Source of the DNA: CAVQRB01 sp963715055
GTDB lineage: Bacteria > Pseudomonadota > Alphaproteobacteria > Rhodobacterales > Rhodobacteraceae
Direction: 5' to 3'
NCBI GenBank assembly: GCA_963715055.1
Contig: CAVQRB010000001.1
Coordinates: 372,001-436,000 of the forward strand
DNA: 64,000 nucleotides
Every line of letters begins with the position of its first letter. The stretch's first letter is position 1. A program made the position numbers and the translations under genes. The notes below the pieces were generated by a model that saw nothing but the letters and a program-made list of their open reading frames with translations, did not search any database and was not told the DNA's origin. Below, piece after piece: positions 50,230-58,826 of this stretch.

Positions 50230-51627
50230 ATGACCGCGCAAGCATTTCACCTGAACCAAACCAGTACAGATCGGCTCACTCGGGCAGCAGCGACCCTAGG
50301 CTATGAAATCGTCGACATCGAAGGTTTCCTCGAACTCGTGGAAATCCAAGCAAAGGCGCAGCGCAAGGGGTTGGATATGCTGACCGCTCGGGCTGCCGAT
50401 GTGGAAAAGGCGAATGCGGATGTGCGCAAGGCGGTCCTTGCGATGGTCGATGTGACGCAGGAAACCGTATCCGATGTTCAGGTCTCTGCCGAACTGGTGC
50501 GCGACAGCGGCGGCAAATCGCAACAGGTGGCGGGTTGGGTGCAGGGTCTTGCGGCTCGGACCAGGGATGTCAGTGACACACTTGCGGCCGTGAAGAAAAA
50601 CAACACGCAAATCGCCAGGATCGCGACACAGGTGAATACGCTGGCGATCAACGCCAAGATCGAAGCCGCACGCGCTGGGGATGCCGGACGTGGATTCGCT
50701 GTCGTTGCCGAAGCGATCAACGATCTGTCGCGGAAAACGCGCGATGCTGCTGTCGAAATTTCCAACAATATCGAAGCTCTGTCAAACTGGATGGCGACCC
50801 TGGGTTCTGAAGCGGAAAAGGTCGCGGAGGAGGCAACGGGCGTATTGGAAACCTCCGGGGGAACAGATGCCGCCCTCACCCGCATGGAGATGCTGATCGG
50901 TGCCGCAAACAAGGAGGCTGAGCGCATATCGCAGCAATCCGAAAGAGTTCAGGCGGCGATGACGGATTTTGGCCCCGCCCTGAGCACGATTGACGAAGCG
51001 GTCAGAAGCACGACCGGAGGTGTCGCTCAGACCCATCGGCGCATCCTGCGTCTGATCGACACCTCCGAGACGATCGTTCAATCCACGGCGCACCTCGGTG
51101 GCGGCGTATCTGATGCGCGATTCATCGCGGCGGTTCAAGAGTCTGCGGCACAGATCGCCAAGCAGTTTGAAGCCGCTCTTGCGTCCGGCCAGATGTCGAT
51201 ATCGCGGTTATTCGACACGAATTACCGCCTGATTCCAGGCACGAACCCGGAGCAGTTCCTGACCGAAGCCACCGGTTTTCTCGACCGCATCCTGCCGCCC
51301 ATTCAGGAACCAGCCCTCGCCCTTGACCCTCTCGTGATATTTTGCGCGGCGGTGGACCGGAACGGATATCTGCCCACGCATAATCTGAAATTCTCCAAGC
51401 CTCCGTCCGACGATCCGGTCTGGAACATGGCAAACTGCCGTAACAGGCGCATCTTCAATGATCGTGTGGGCTCAAAGGCCGGAAAAAGTACCGATCCATT
51501 TCTGCTGCAAGTCTACCGTCGCGATATGGGGGGCGGCCAGTTCAAGATGATGAAGGACCTCTCTGCGCCCATCATCGTACAAGGCAGGCATTGGGGCGGA
51601 TTGCGCTTGGCTTACGCCTTCGAATGA
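50230..51627 (+). CDS. Soluble methyl-accepting chemotaxis protein
   Basis: The 465-residue receptor has no membrane helix or signal peptide and so signals from the cytoplasm. A coiled-coil signalling domain (about 40-310) carries the hairpin-tip consensus TLAINAKIEAARAGDAGRGFAVVA-like at 140-160. The C-terminal 140 residues form a sensor domain (LFDTNYRLIPGTNPEQFL, then VIFCAAVDRNGYLPTHNLKF). NGYLPTHN is typical of Cache-like domains fused to such receptors. The signal is unknown and no che genes are adjacent. The end of the gene overlaps a terminator hairpin acting on the opposite strand. Confidence 0.88.
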   Translation: MTAQAFHLNQTSTDRLTRAAATLGYEIVDIEGFLELVEIQAKAQRKGLDMLTARAADVEKANADVRKAVLAMVDVTQETVSDVQVSAELVRDSGGKSQQVAGWVQGLAARTRDVSDTLAAVKKNNTQIARIATQVNTLAINAKIEAARAGDAGRGFAVVAEAINDLSRKTRDAAVEISNNIEALSNWMATLGSEAEKVAEEATGVLETSGGTDAALTRMEMLIGAANKEAERISQQSERVQAAMTDFGPALSTIDEAVRSTTGGVAQTHRRILRLIDTSETIVQSTAHLGGGVSDARFIAAVQESAAQIAKQFEAALASGQMSISRLFDTNYRLIPGTNPEQFLTEATGFLDRILPPIQEPALALDPLVIFCAAVDRNGYLPTHNLKFSKPPSDDPVWNMANCRNRRIFNDRVGSKAGKSTDPFLLQVYRRDMGGGQFKMMKDLSAPIIVQGRHWGGLRLAYAFE

Positions 51628-51662
51628 AAAAAGCGCCGCTCATCCGGATCGGATGGCGGCGC
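51627..51662 (-). terminator. Rho-independent terminator for the 42-residue membrane protein gene
   Basis: On the minus strand GCGCCGCCATCC is followed by a short loop and GGATGAGCGGCGC, pairing 12 positions with one bulge, then six T. It lies about 140 bases beyond the stop of the small gene, and its T-run reaches the chemoreceptor stop codon. Confidence 0.75.
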
Positions 51663-51801
51663 CAGTCAAGCGATACTCATGGGGGATCCAGTTCGGCAGT
51701 ACCGGAACATATCCCGGTGAGAGCAGAAACAGGCAGTGTTCATCTCCTGCATCAGGTGGTGCGATGCAGTCGCGGAACCGGCATGAGAGCGCAGGCAGAT
51801 A

Positions 51802-51930
51802 TCAAATCAGCGAAGGCAGATGCAGCCCGGTCACCAAAATCACGACCAGCGCAGCGGCGCCGATCGCGTCATTGATCAGCGTGTGTCGGGTGCGGGTCGC
51901 AGCGCTCAGGAGTTGGGACAAAGTGGACAT
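51802..51930 (-). CDS. 42-residue membrane protein
   Basis: The gene encodes MSTLSQLLSAATRTRHTLI, followed by NDAIGAAALVVILVTGLHLP and a short end. It has one amphipathic or basic N-terminal helix and one membrane segment (about 22-38). The ATG at 51930 is preceded by GGAGG at the ideal distance, and a strong terminator lies downstream, so it looks like a real free-standing gene. An ATG at 51942 is in frame but poorly placed. I do not know the family or function; small hydrophobic peptides of this size include toxins and membrane regulators. Confidence 0.6.
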   Translation of the reverse strand: MSTLSQLLSAATRTRHTLINDAIGAAALVVILVTGLHLPSLI

Positions 51931-52015
51931 GGGTGCCTCCATATATGTTGCCACTTTGTTCTCATTTTTGATTAAAAATGTAAAGAACTTTTTAGGAACA
52001 TCTGTGAACAAAATG

Positions 52016-54106
52016 TCAACCGACTGAAATCAGACGAATAGCTTCATCCTGTCGCATGAGCCAGAGAAGCAGTCGCGCTGCCTTGCCGCGCTCCGACAGG
52101 AGACCGGGATCGCCGGCCAGAAGACGGCGGGCATCCGATTGCGCCGTTGCCATCAGGCCCGCCTGCCGTTCCAGATCGGCAATCCGAAAACGCGGCACCC
52201 CGGATTGTGCGGTCCCGATCAGGTCACCTGCTCCGCGAATTTGAAGGTCGGTTTCGGCGATCACGAATCCGTCTTCGGTTTCCCGCAGCACCTCGAGACG
52301 CCTGCGGCCGATCTCCGACAGCGGCGCCTGATACATCAGCAGGCAGGTTGAGGCTTCCGTGCCCCTGCCAACGCGACCCCGTAGCTGGTGCAATTGCGCT
52401 AACCCGAAGATTTCTGCGCGTTCAACCACCATGATCGTGGCATTGGGAACGTTGACACCGACCTCGATGACGGTGGTCGCGACCAGCACCTTTGTCTGCC
52501 CGCGTTGGAACTGATTCATGGCATGGTCCTTGTCTGCGGAAGGCATCTGCCCGTGTACCAGCCCGACAACGCCTTCACCCAAGGTCGCACGCAGCATCTT
52601 GAACCTGTCTTCCGCCGCGATCAGATCGACGGCTTCGCTCTCCTCCACAAGGGGACACACCCAGTAGCATTGACGCCCCGCCGAAACCACGGCACGCAGA
52701 CGTTCGATGACCTCATCCAATCGGTCCGTGCTGATCAGGGCGGTTCGGATCGGCTTTCTGCCCGATGGCTTTTCATCGAGAATCGAGACGTCCATGTCGC
52801 CGTATTGCGACAGGGCGAGCGATCGCGGGATTGGCGTTGCCGTCATGACCAGGACATCGACCCGCTCCCCCTTGCGCCCGAGTTCCAATCTTTGCCGGAC
52901 GCCGAAGCGGTGCTGTTCATCGACGACCGCAAGACGCAAGTCGTGAAACACCACGTCAGTCTGAAAGACGGCATGTGTCCCGACCAGAATGCCGATGTCG
53001 CCTCGGGCCAATTCGGCGAGTTTTACGCGCCGCTCGGCGCCCTTGTCGCGCCCGGTAAGAAGTTCCAGAACCACCCCGGCCTCTTCGGCCAGAGGCTGAA
53101 GGCTCTCAAGATGCTGACGGGCAAGAATCTCGGTCGGCGCCATGAGAACGCTTTGGCCACCGGCTTCGACCGCGCGCAGGAGCGCCATGAAGGCGACCAG
53201 AGTTTTTCCAGCGCCCACGTCGCCTTGCAGCAACCGGTTCATGCGCCGCGGGCTGGCCAGGTCATCGTTGATTTCAGAAATGGCACGCTTTTGGGCATCT
53301 GTCGGGGCATAGGGCAAGGCCGCGAGGACCTTTGCCTGCAACGCGCCGTCCCCGGTGGTTACACGTCCGGTGACGTTGCGGCGCTTCATCCGCGCCAAGG
53401 CCAGCGTCAACTGGTGCGCCATGAATTCGTCATAGGCGAGACGTTCGCGATCCGGGGATTGCGGTGAAACATCCTCCGCGCGTTTCGGTGAATGCGCAGC
53501 GGCCATGGCATCCTGAAAGGATGGCCAGTTCGACCTCGCCCATTGTTCGCGGTCAATCCATTCGGCGAGTTCAGGCAGTCTTTGCAAGGCCGCGCGCGTG
53601 GCCTTGTACATCGTCTTTTGGGTCACGCCTGCCACAAGCGGGTAAACCGGTTCGAACTCGGGAATGGACTGGGCTTCGTTCTCGGGCAGGATATACTCGG
53701 GATGCACCATCTGAAGCAGGCCATCGAAGGTTTCCAGTTTCCCCGATACGACGCGCCGAGACCCCTCTGGTAAGGATTTCTTCCAGTAGGACCCTCTTGC
53801 GTGAAAAAAAACGAGCTGAAACGCGCATTCCGTGTCCTGGACTTCGATCCGGTACGCGCCGCCTTTCGTGCGTGACGGACGATGCGGCCCGATGGTCACG
53901 GCAACAGTCAGCGTCTCCGGTGGAACGGCCCCGGCCACGGTTTCGCGCCGACGCCGGTCGATCACCGCATGAGGAAGGCAGAACAGCAGATCGCGCGGCG
54001 CCTCGATGCCGAGGGCAGCTATGGCGCGGGCGGTTTTCGGCCCGATCCCGTCCAGGGATTCGAGACTGGAAAACAGGGGAAAAAGAACTTCGGGCCGACC
54101 ACTCAT
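52016..54106 (-). CDS. recG: ATP-dependent DNA helicase RecG
   Basis: RecG remodels stalled replication forks and Holliday junctions. The 696-residue protein has a wedge/OB domain (about 60-200), the Walker A site RLLQGDVGAGKTLVA, the DEQH box LAVVDEQHRFGVRQRL, motif III VMTATPIPRSLALSQYGD, and the C-terminal motifs QLHQLRGRVGRG and the TRG-like segment. Its start overlaps the ligA stop by four bases, so the two repair genes are coupled; recG is the downstream gene. Confidence 0.96.
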   Translation of the reverse strand: MSGRPEVLFPLFSSLESLDGIGPKTARAIAALGIEAPRDLLFCLPHAVIDRRRRETVAGAVPPETLTVAVTIGPHRPSRTKGGAYRIEVQDTECAFQLVFFHARGSYWKKSLPEGSRRVVSGKLETFDGLLQMVHPEYILPENEAQSIPEFEPVYPLVAGVTQKTMYKATRAALQRLPELAEWIDREQWARSNWPSFQDAMAAAHSPKRAEDVSPQSPDRERLAYDEFMAHQLTLALARMKRRNVTGRVTTGDGALQAKVLAALPYAPTDAQKRAISEINDDLASPRRMNRLLQGDVGAGKTLVAFMALLRAVEAGGQSVLMAPTEILARQHLESLQPLAEEAGVVLELLTGRDKGAERRVKLAELARGDIGILVGTHAVFQTDVVFHDLRLAVVDEQHRFGVRQRLELGRKGERVDVLVMTATPIPRSLALSQYGDMDVSILDEKPSGRKPIRTALISTDRLDEVIERLRAVVSAGRQCYWVCPLVEESEAVDLIAAEDRFKMLRATLGEGVVGLVHGQMPSADKDHAMNQFQRGQTKVLVATTVIEVGVNVPNATIMVVERAEIFGLAQLHQLRGRVGRGTEASTCLLMYQAPLSEIGRRRLEVLRETEDGFVIAETDLQIRGAGDLIGTAQSGVPRFRIADLERQAGLMATAQSDARRLLAGDPGLLSERGKAARLLLWLMRQDEAIRLISVG

Positions 54107-56223
54107 CTGTCGCCGATCAGCTTCAGCCAGGCATCCTCATCCATGATCTCAATACCCAGCTCGCTTGCCTTTTTCGCCTTGGACCCGGCACCGGGTCCTG
54201 CGATGAGGATATCCGTCTTCGCTGAAACCGAACCGGAGACTTTCGCGCCGAGCCGTTCAGCGCGTGTTTTCGCTTCCGCCCGCGTCATTTTCTCAAGTGT
54301 CCCCGTAAAGACAACCGTCTTGCCTGTGATGGGACTTTCCCCAGCGGTCGTGATCTCGGCATCCTCGATCGTCAATTCGGCAGTGAGACGGTCGATCGAT
54401 GCGCGCTCGGCCGGTTGCGACAGAGACTTCACGAGTGAAGTCGCCATGACCTCTCCGACCCCGTCGATGCCTGTCAATTCCTGCCACGTCTGGCCTTGCC
54501 CGATCTCGGCCGTGCCAATTGCATCCCTCAGCGCGGCCCAAGTTCCATAGTGTTGTGCAAGCAACGTCGATGCAGCCTCACCGATATGCCTGATTCCAAG
54601 TGAAAAAATGAACTTGGACAGCGGGATGGCTCGCTTCTCGTCAATGGCATCAAAAAGGTTGGAGGCTGATTTCTCTCCCCAGCCGTCACGGTTCTTCAAT
54701 TGTTTCACGCCCGACCCGAACCGCGCCCGCAGGCTGAAGATGTCTGCCGGCTCGCGGATCCAGCCATCCTTGTAGAAGACCTCGACCTGTTTTGCACCAA
54801 GGCCCTCGATGTCGAAAGCGCCGCGCGAGACGAAGTGCTTGAGCTTTTCCACCGCTTGCGCCGGGCAGATCAAACCGCCCGTGCAGCGTCGAACCGCATC
54901 GCCCGGTTCACGCAGGGCCTCGCTGCCGCATTCTGGACAGCGCGTCGGAAAGACAAAGGGGGCGGCGGCCACGCCACGCTTTGACAGATCGACATCGGCG
55001 ATCTTGGGGATGACGTCGCCGGCGCGATAGACCTGAACAAGGTCACCGACGCGGATATCCTTGCCATCGCGTATGGCGCTGCCCTTGCTGTCACGCCCCG
55101 CGATGTAGTCTTCGTTGTGAAGGGTCGCATTGGAGACAACGACCCCGCCCACCGTGACGGGTCGCAAACGTGCGACAGGAGACAATGCGCCGGTTCGGCC
55201 GACCTGGATATCGATGGCTTCAAGTGTCGTCCAGGCCAGTTCAGCGGCGAATTTATGTGCGATGGCCCACCTTGGCGTCGTGGAGCGAAACCCGAGCCGG
55301 TCTTGCAGGGAAAGGTCATTCACCTTGTAAACCACGCCATCGATGTCGTAGCCGAGACTGGCACGGCGCGTTTCGATATCTTGGTAAACATCAAGCAGCT
55401 GGTTTGGATCCTTGCACAGTCGGGTCAAGGGGTTGGTGGTGAAACCGAGGTCTTGCAATCGCTTGATCGCCTCGGCTTGGGTGGCCGCGAGGGGTTCCGA
55501 AATCTCTCCCCAAGCGTAGGCAAAGAACCGCAAGGGTCTTGACTGAGTTACCGTGGGATCGAGTTGGCGCAGAGAGCCTGCTGCGGCATTGCGCGGGTTG
55601 GCGAAAGGTTTCGCATTCCTGTTGGCCTGCGCATCGTTAAGTGCCGCGAAGTCCGCATGGCTCATGTAAATCTCACCGCGCACTTCAAGAACGTCCGGCG
55701 CGTTTTGCAACTCCTGCGGGATGTCTGGCACCATGCGCGCATTCTGGGTCACATTTTCACCGATACTGCCATCGCCTCGGGTCGCGGCCTGAACCAGAAG
55801 GCCGCCCTCATAGCGCAGCGCCAAAGACAAACCGTCGATCTTCGGCTCTGCCGTGTAGGCCAGGTCGTCATCGGCGCGCAGATTTAGATACTTCCTCGTT
55901 CGCGTATCGAAGTCGATGATGTCGGAGTCGTCGAAGGCATTTGCCAAAGACAGCATCGGTACGGAATGTCTGATTTTTCCAAAGGACTCGAGAGGTGTCG
56001 CACCGATCTGCTCGCTCGGACTGTCTTCCCGCTTCAGGCCCGGAAAGCGCGCCTCGATTGCAGCGTTCCGCTGTTTCAGGGCGTCATACTCGGCATCGCT
56101 CAATACCGGCGCATCCTCCTGATAATAGGCTGAATTCGCCTCATTCAGAAGGGCAGCAAGCCGCGCAAGCTCCGCACGGGCGGAAGCCGTGTCAAGATTT
56201 TCGACTTCTGGCAGCGATGACAA
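54103..56223 (-). CDS. ligA: NAD-dependent DNA ligase LigA
   Basis: LigA seals nicks in replication and repair. The 706-residue protein has domain Ia with AYYQEDAPVLSDAEYDAL, the adenylation lysine in AEPKIDGLSLALRYEG, an OB domain, and the zinc finger CPECGSEALREPGDAVRRC with CPAQ after it. A helix-hairpin-helix region (about 500-580) precedes a C-terminal BRCT domain (GKTVVFTGTLEKMTRAEA). The only sensible start is TTG 56223, preceded by a GGAGAAAAGG ribosome site, so translation may be modest. Coupled to recG by a four-base overlap. Confidence 0.96.
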   Translation of the reverse strand: MSSLPEVENLDTASARAELARLAALLNEANSAYYQEDAPVLSDAEYDALKQRNAAIEARFPGLKREDSPSEQIGATPLESFGKIRHSVPMLSLANAFDDSDIIDFDTRTRKYLNLRADDDLAYTAEPKIDGLSLALRYEGGLLVQAATRGDGSIGENVTQNARMVPDIPQELQNAPDVLEVRGEIYMSHADFAALNDAQANRNAKPFANPRNAAAGSLRQLDPTVTQSRPLRFFAYAWGEISEPLAATQAEAIKRLQDLGFTTNPLTRLCKDPNQLLDVYQDIETRRASLGYDIDGVVYKVNDLSLQDRLGFRSTTPRWAIAHKFAAELAWTTLEAIDIQVGRTGALSPVARLRPVTVGGVVVSNATLHNEDYIAGRDSKGSAIRDGKDIRVGDLVQVYRAGDVIPKIADVDLSKRGVAAAPFVFPTRCPECGSEALREPGDAVRRCTGGLICPAQAVEKLKHFVSRGAFDIEGLGAKQVEVFYKDGWIREPADIFSLRARFGSGVKQLKNRDGWGEKSASNLFDAIDEKRAIPLSKFIFSLGIRHIGEAASTLLAQHYGTWAALRDAIGTAEIGQGQTWQELTGIDGVGEVMATSLVKSLSQPAERASIDRLTAELTIEDAEITTAGESPITGKTVVFTGTLEKMTRAEAKTRAERLGAKVSGSVSAKTDILIAGPGAGSKAKKASELGIEIMDEDAWLKLIGDR

Positions 56224-56355
56224 GGCCTTTTCTCCTGCACTCGACGCTTGTGTGATAAGCGCAGCAAAGGTGCAGGTCCAGTCAATAGCTCAGGCTAACC
56301 TGATACCACAGGCAAGCGCGTCTCGGACGTTCGGAAAGGCCAACTCGCGAGGGTT

Positions 56356-57075
56356 TCAGGCACCGACCGCAAGTCGCGGCGAGTCGCTGGCCTGCGACGG
56401 ATCGGGATCGCGCAGGACGTATCCGCGCCCCCACACGGTTTCGATGTAGTTGTCGCCACCGGTCGCAGTGCTCAGCTTCTTGCGCAGCTTGCAGATGAAC
56501 ACATCGATGATCTTGAGTTCCGGTTCGTCCATGCCGCCATAGAGATGGTTTAGGAACATTTCCTTGGTCAGTGTCGTTCCCTTGCGCAGCGACAGAAGCT
56601 CCAGCATCTGGTATTCCTTGCCGGTCAGATGCACGGTCTTGCTGTCGACGCTGACGGTCTTTGCGTCGAGATTGACCGAAATCATGCCGGTCTCGATCAC
56701 GGACTGAGAATGGCCCTTCGAGCGCCGGATGATCGCGTGGATGCGAGCGACCAGTTCCTCACGGTGAAAAGGTTTCGTGAGGTAGTCGTCGGCACCGAAG
56801 CCGAAGCCCTTGATCTTGTTCTCGGTATCATCCGCGCCCGACAGGATCAGGATCGGCGTGGTGATCCGCGCAAGGCGGAGCTGGCGCAAGACGTCATGAC
56901 CGTTCATGTCGGGCAGGTCCAGATCGAGCAGGATCAGATCGTAATCGTATAGCTTTGCAAGATCGATACCCTCCTCACCCAGATCCGTCGCATAGACGTT
57001 CAGATTGGCATGGGTCAGCATCAGCTCGATGCTTTTCGAGGTGGTCGGGTCGTCTTCCACAAGCAGTACGCGCAT
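56356..57075 (-). CDS. ctrA: Cell-cycle response regulator CtrA
   Basis: CtrA is the alphaproteobacterial master regulator; in roseobacters it mainly drives motility, gene-transfer-agent and quorum-related genes. The 239-residue OmpR-class protein has a receiver with phospho-acceptor Asp51 (LILLDLDLPDMNG) and a winged helix with MLELLSLRKGTTLTKEMFLN, EPELKIIDVFICKLRKKL and ETVWGRGYVLRDP, near-identical to known CtrA. A C-terminal tail ends RLAVGA, where ClpXP recognises CtrA in Caulobacter (AlaAla there, GlyAla here). A CtrA box lies 57-71 bases upstream. sciP is adjacent on the same strand. Confidence 0.97.
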   Translation of the reverse strand: MRVLLVEDDPTTSKSIELMLTHANLNVYATDLGEEGIDLAKLYDYDLILLDLDLPDMNGHDVLRQLRLARITTPILILSGADDTENKIKGFGFGADDYLTKPFHREELVARIHAIIRRSKGHSQSVIETGMISVNLDAKTVSVDSKTVHLTGKEYQMLELLSLRKGTTLTKEMFLNHLYGGMDEPELKIIDVFICKLRKKLSTATGGDNYIETVWGRGYVLRDPDPSQASDSPRLAVGA

Positions 57076-57131
57076 AGTTTTCTCCGCATCGGATGATCGT
57101 TTGACTTGTCATTAACCGTGACGAAAAAAGG

Positions 57132-57146
57132 TTAACCACACGTTAC
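57132..57146. promoter_or_regulatory. Near-consensus CtrA box upstream of ctrA
   Basis: TTAA-N7-TTAC (57132-57135 and 57143-57146) matches the TTAA-N7-TTAA consensus at seven of eight positions. It lies between sciP and ctrA, 57-71 bases before the ctrA ATG, which fits autoregulation known for CtrA. Confidence 0.6.
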
Positions 57147-57173
57147 CGTGAGTAAGAAACTTAGGCTAGCAAC

Positions 57174-57452
57174 TTAAAGTTGTCTATATTTTTGTATCGT
57201 GGTGGTTTTGAGAGCATCTTCGCCATGTTCCGTGACCGCCCGCACCCATTCCTGAAACTCGTCCGCGCTGATCTGGTAGCGCTTCAGCGCCTCGCTCTGC
57301 GTGATGAGCCCATATGCTACACCCCGGACCACGGATGCCTTGCGCGACGCCACCCAACGCTTTGTATTTGCGGGCGGAAGATCAGACTGTGTCATCACGC
57401 TACCATCCGCAAGGGTGACAGACCGCGGTCCATTCACTTTCTTGAGATACAT
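57174..57452 (-). CDS. sciP: CtrA inhibitor SciP
   Basis: SciP binds CtrA-dependent promoters and stops CtrA from recruiting RNA polymerase. The 92-residue protein (DUF1153) begins MYLKKVNGPRSVTLADG and continues with RWVASRKASVVRGVAYGLIT and EALKRYQISADEFQEWVRAV, the helix-turn-helix seen in the family. The start is ATG 57452 by family length; nine extra residues from 57479 are possible. It precedes ctrA by 98 bases on the same strand and is divergent from mnmA. Confidence 0.95.
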   Translation of the reverse strand: MYLKKVNGPRSVTLADGSVMTQSDLPPANTKRWVASRKASVVRGVAYGLITQSEALKRYQISADEFQEWVRAVTEHGEDALKTTTIQKYRQL

Positions 57453-57576
57453 ACTCTTACCCGATTTGCTAACCTGCATCAGACCTTGACCCTGCAGGCT
57501 TAAAGACCGATGAAGCGCACTCTTGAGAGTGTTTAGGATTTTCCTATATTTTCATGGATTACCCGGAGAACATGCC

Positions 57577-58719
57577 ATGCCGCTCGATCAGAAATCGCCT
57601 TTGAATTCGCTGGGGTTCGCGAAGCCTCCGGCCGAGACCCGCGTGGTGGTTGCCATGTCCGGCGGTGTGGACAGTTCGGTTGTGGCGGCGATGCTGGCGG
57701 AAGAAGGTTACGATGTCGTGGGCGTCACGCTGCAGCTTTACGATCATGGCGCGGCTCTGGCCAAGAAAGGCGCCTGCTGCGCCGGCCTCGACATCCACGA
57801 TGCCCGACGTGTCGCCGAGAAGATGGGATTTCCGCATTACGTTCTGGATTACGAGAACATCTTCAAGGATGCTGTGATCGACGAGTTTGCCGACAGCTAT
57901 CTTGGCGGTGCCACGCCAGTCCCTTGCATCCGGTGCAACGAGCGGGTGAAATTCAAGGACTTGCTGGAGACAGCCAAGGATCTCGAGGCCGATTGCATGG
58001 CGACGGGCCACTATATTCAGCGCAAGATGGGTGCCGTGGGACCGGAACTGCATGCCGCCGCCGACCGCAACCGCGATCAGAGCTATTTTCTGTTCTCGAC
58101 GACGCCCGAGCAGCTTTCCTTCCTGCGGTTTCCCCTCGGTCATCTGGACTCCAAGGCAGAGACCCGGGCGCTTGCAGCGAAATACGGCCTTTCGGTTGCG
58201 GACAAACCCGACAGTCAGGACATCTGTTTCGTGCCGAATGGCGACTATGCCGCCGTGATCCGCAAACTGCGCCCCGAAGCCGCAGATCCCGGGCAGATCA
58301 TGCATGCGGACGGGCGCGTGCTGGGTACCCATGATGGGGTCATCAACTATACCATCGGGCAAAGGCGCGGCCTTGGCATCGGCGGGCTGGCCGACCCGCT
58401 TTATGTGGTTAAACTCGATGCGGATACCAAATCGGTTGTCGTCGGCCCGAAGGAGATGCTGGCGACACGGAGCATTCCGGTGCGCGAGATCAACTGGCTC
58501 GGCGATGCGCCCCTGAACAGCCAGCCTGAATGGCACATGGCGGTCAAGGTACGCTCGACCCGCCCACCGATCGAGGCAATCATTCGCCCTGTCAGCGATA
58601 CGGAAGCCACGGTCGAGTTGCTGACACCGGAACAGGGCGTGTCACCGGGGCAAGCCTGTGTCTTCTACGATCCGGAGTCCACGCGCATTTTCGGAGGCGG
58701 CTGGATCCATAAAGGATAA
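57577..58719 (+). CDS. mnmA: tRNA-specific 2-thiouridylase MnmA
   Basis: MnmA makes 2-thiouridine at the wobble position of Lys, Glu and Gln tRNAs, with sulfur relayed from IscS. The 380-residue protein has the PP-loop VVVAMSGGVDSSVVAAML (about 23-40), catalytic cysteines in VPCIRCNERVKFKDLL (Cys117) and PDSQDICFVP (Cys217), and the tRNA-binding GQRRGLGIGG. The start is ATG 57577, behind CCGGAG; the longer open frame to 57523 is leader. Two further cysteines in KGACCAGLDIHDA are typical of the alphaproteobacterial form. Confidence 0.96.
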   Translation: MPLDQKSPLNSLGFAKPPAETRVVVAMSGGVDSSVVAAMLAEEGYDVVGVTLQLYDHGAALAKKGACCAGLDIHDARRVAEKMGFPHYVLDYENIFKDAVIDEFADSYLGGATPVPCIRCNERVKFKDLLETAKDLEADCMATGHYIQRKMGAVGPELHAAADRNRDQSYFLFSTTPEQLSFLRFPLGHLDSKAETRALAAKYGLSVADKPDSQDICFVPNGDYAAVIRKLRPEAADPGQIMHADGRVLGTHDGVINYTIGQRRGLGIGGLADPLYVVKLDADTKSVVVGPKEMLATRSIPVREINWLGDAPLNSQPEWHMAVKVRSTRPPIEAIIRPVSDTEATVELLTPEQGVSPGQACVFYDPESTRIFGGGWIHKG

Positions 58720-58826
58720 GCCGATCGGGACCCCCGGCCCCAGACCCAGGGACTCTATCCGAGCGCATTGAATGGCGTGCCCGGGACAAGCATGTGCGTT
58801 GAACGTCGGCACAGGCAACTCAGACC

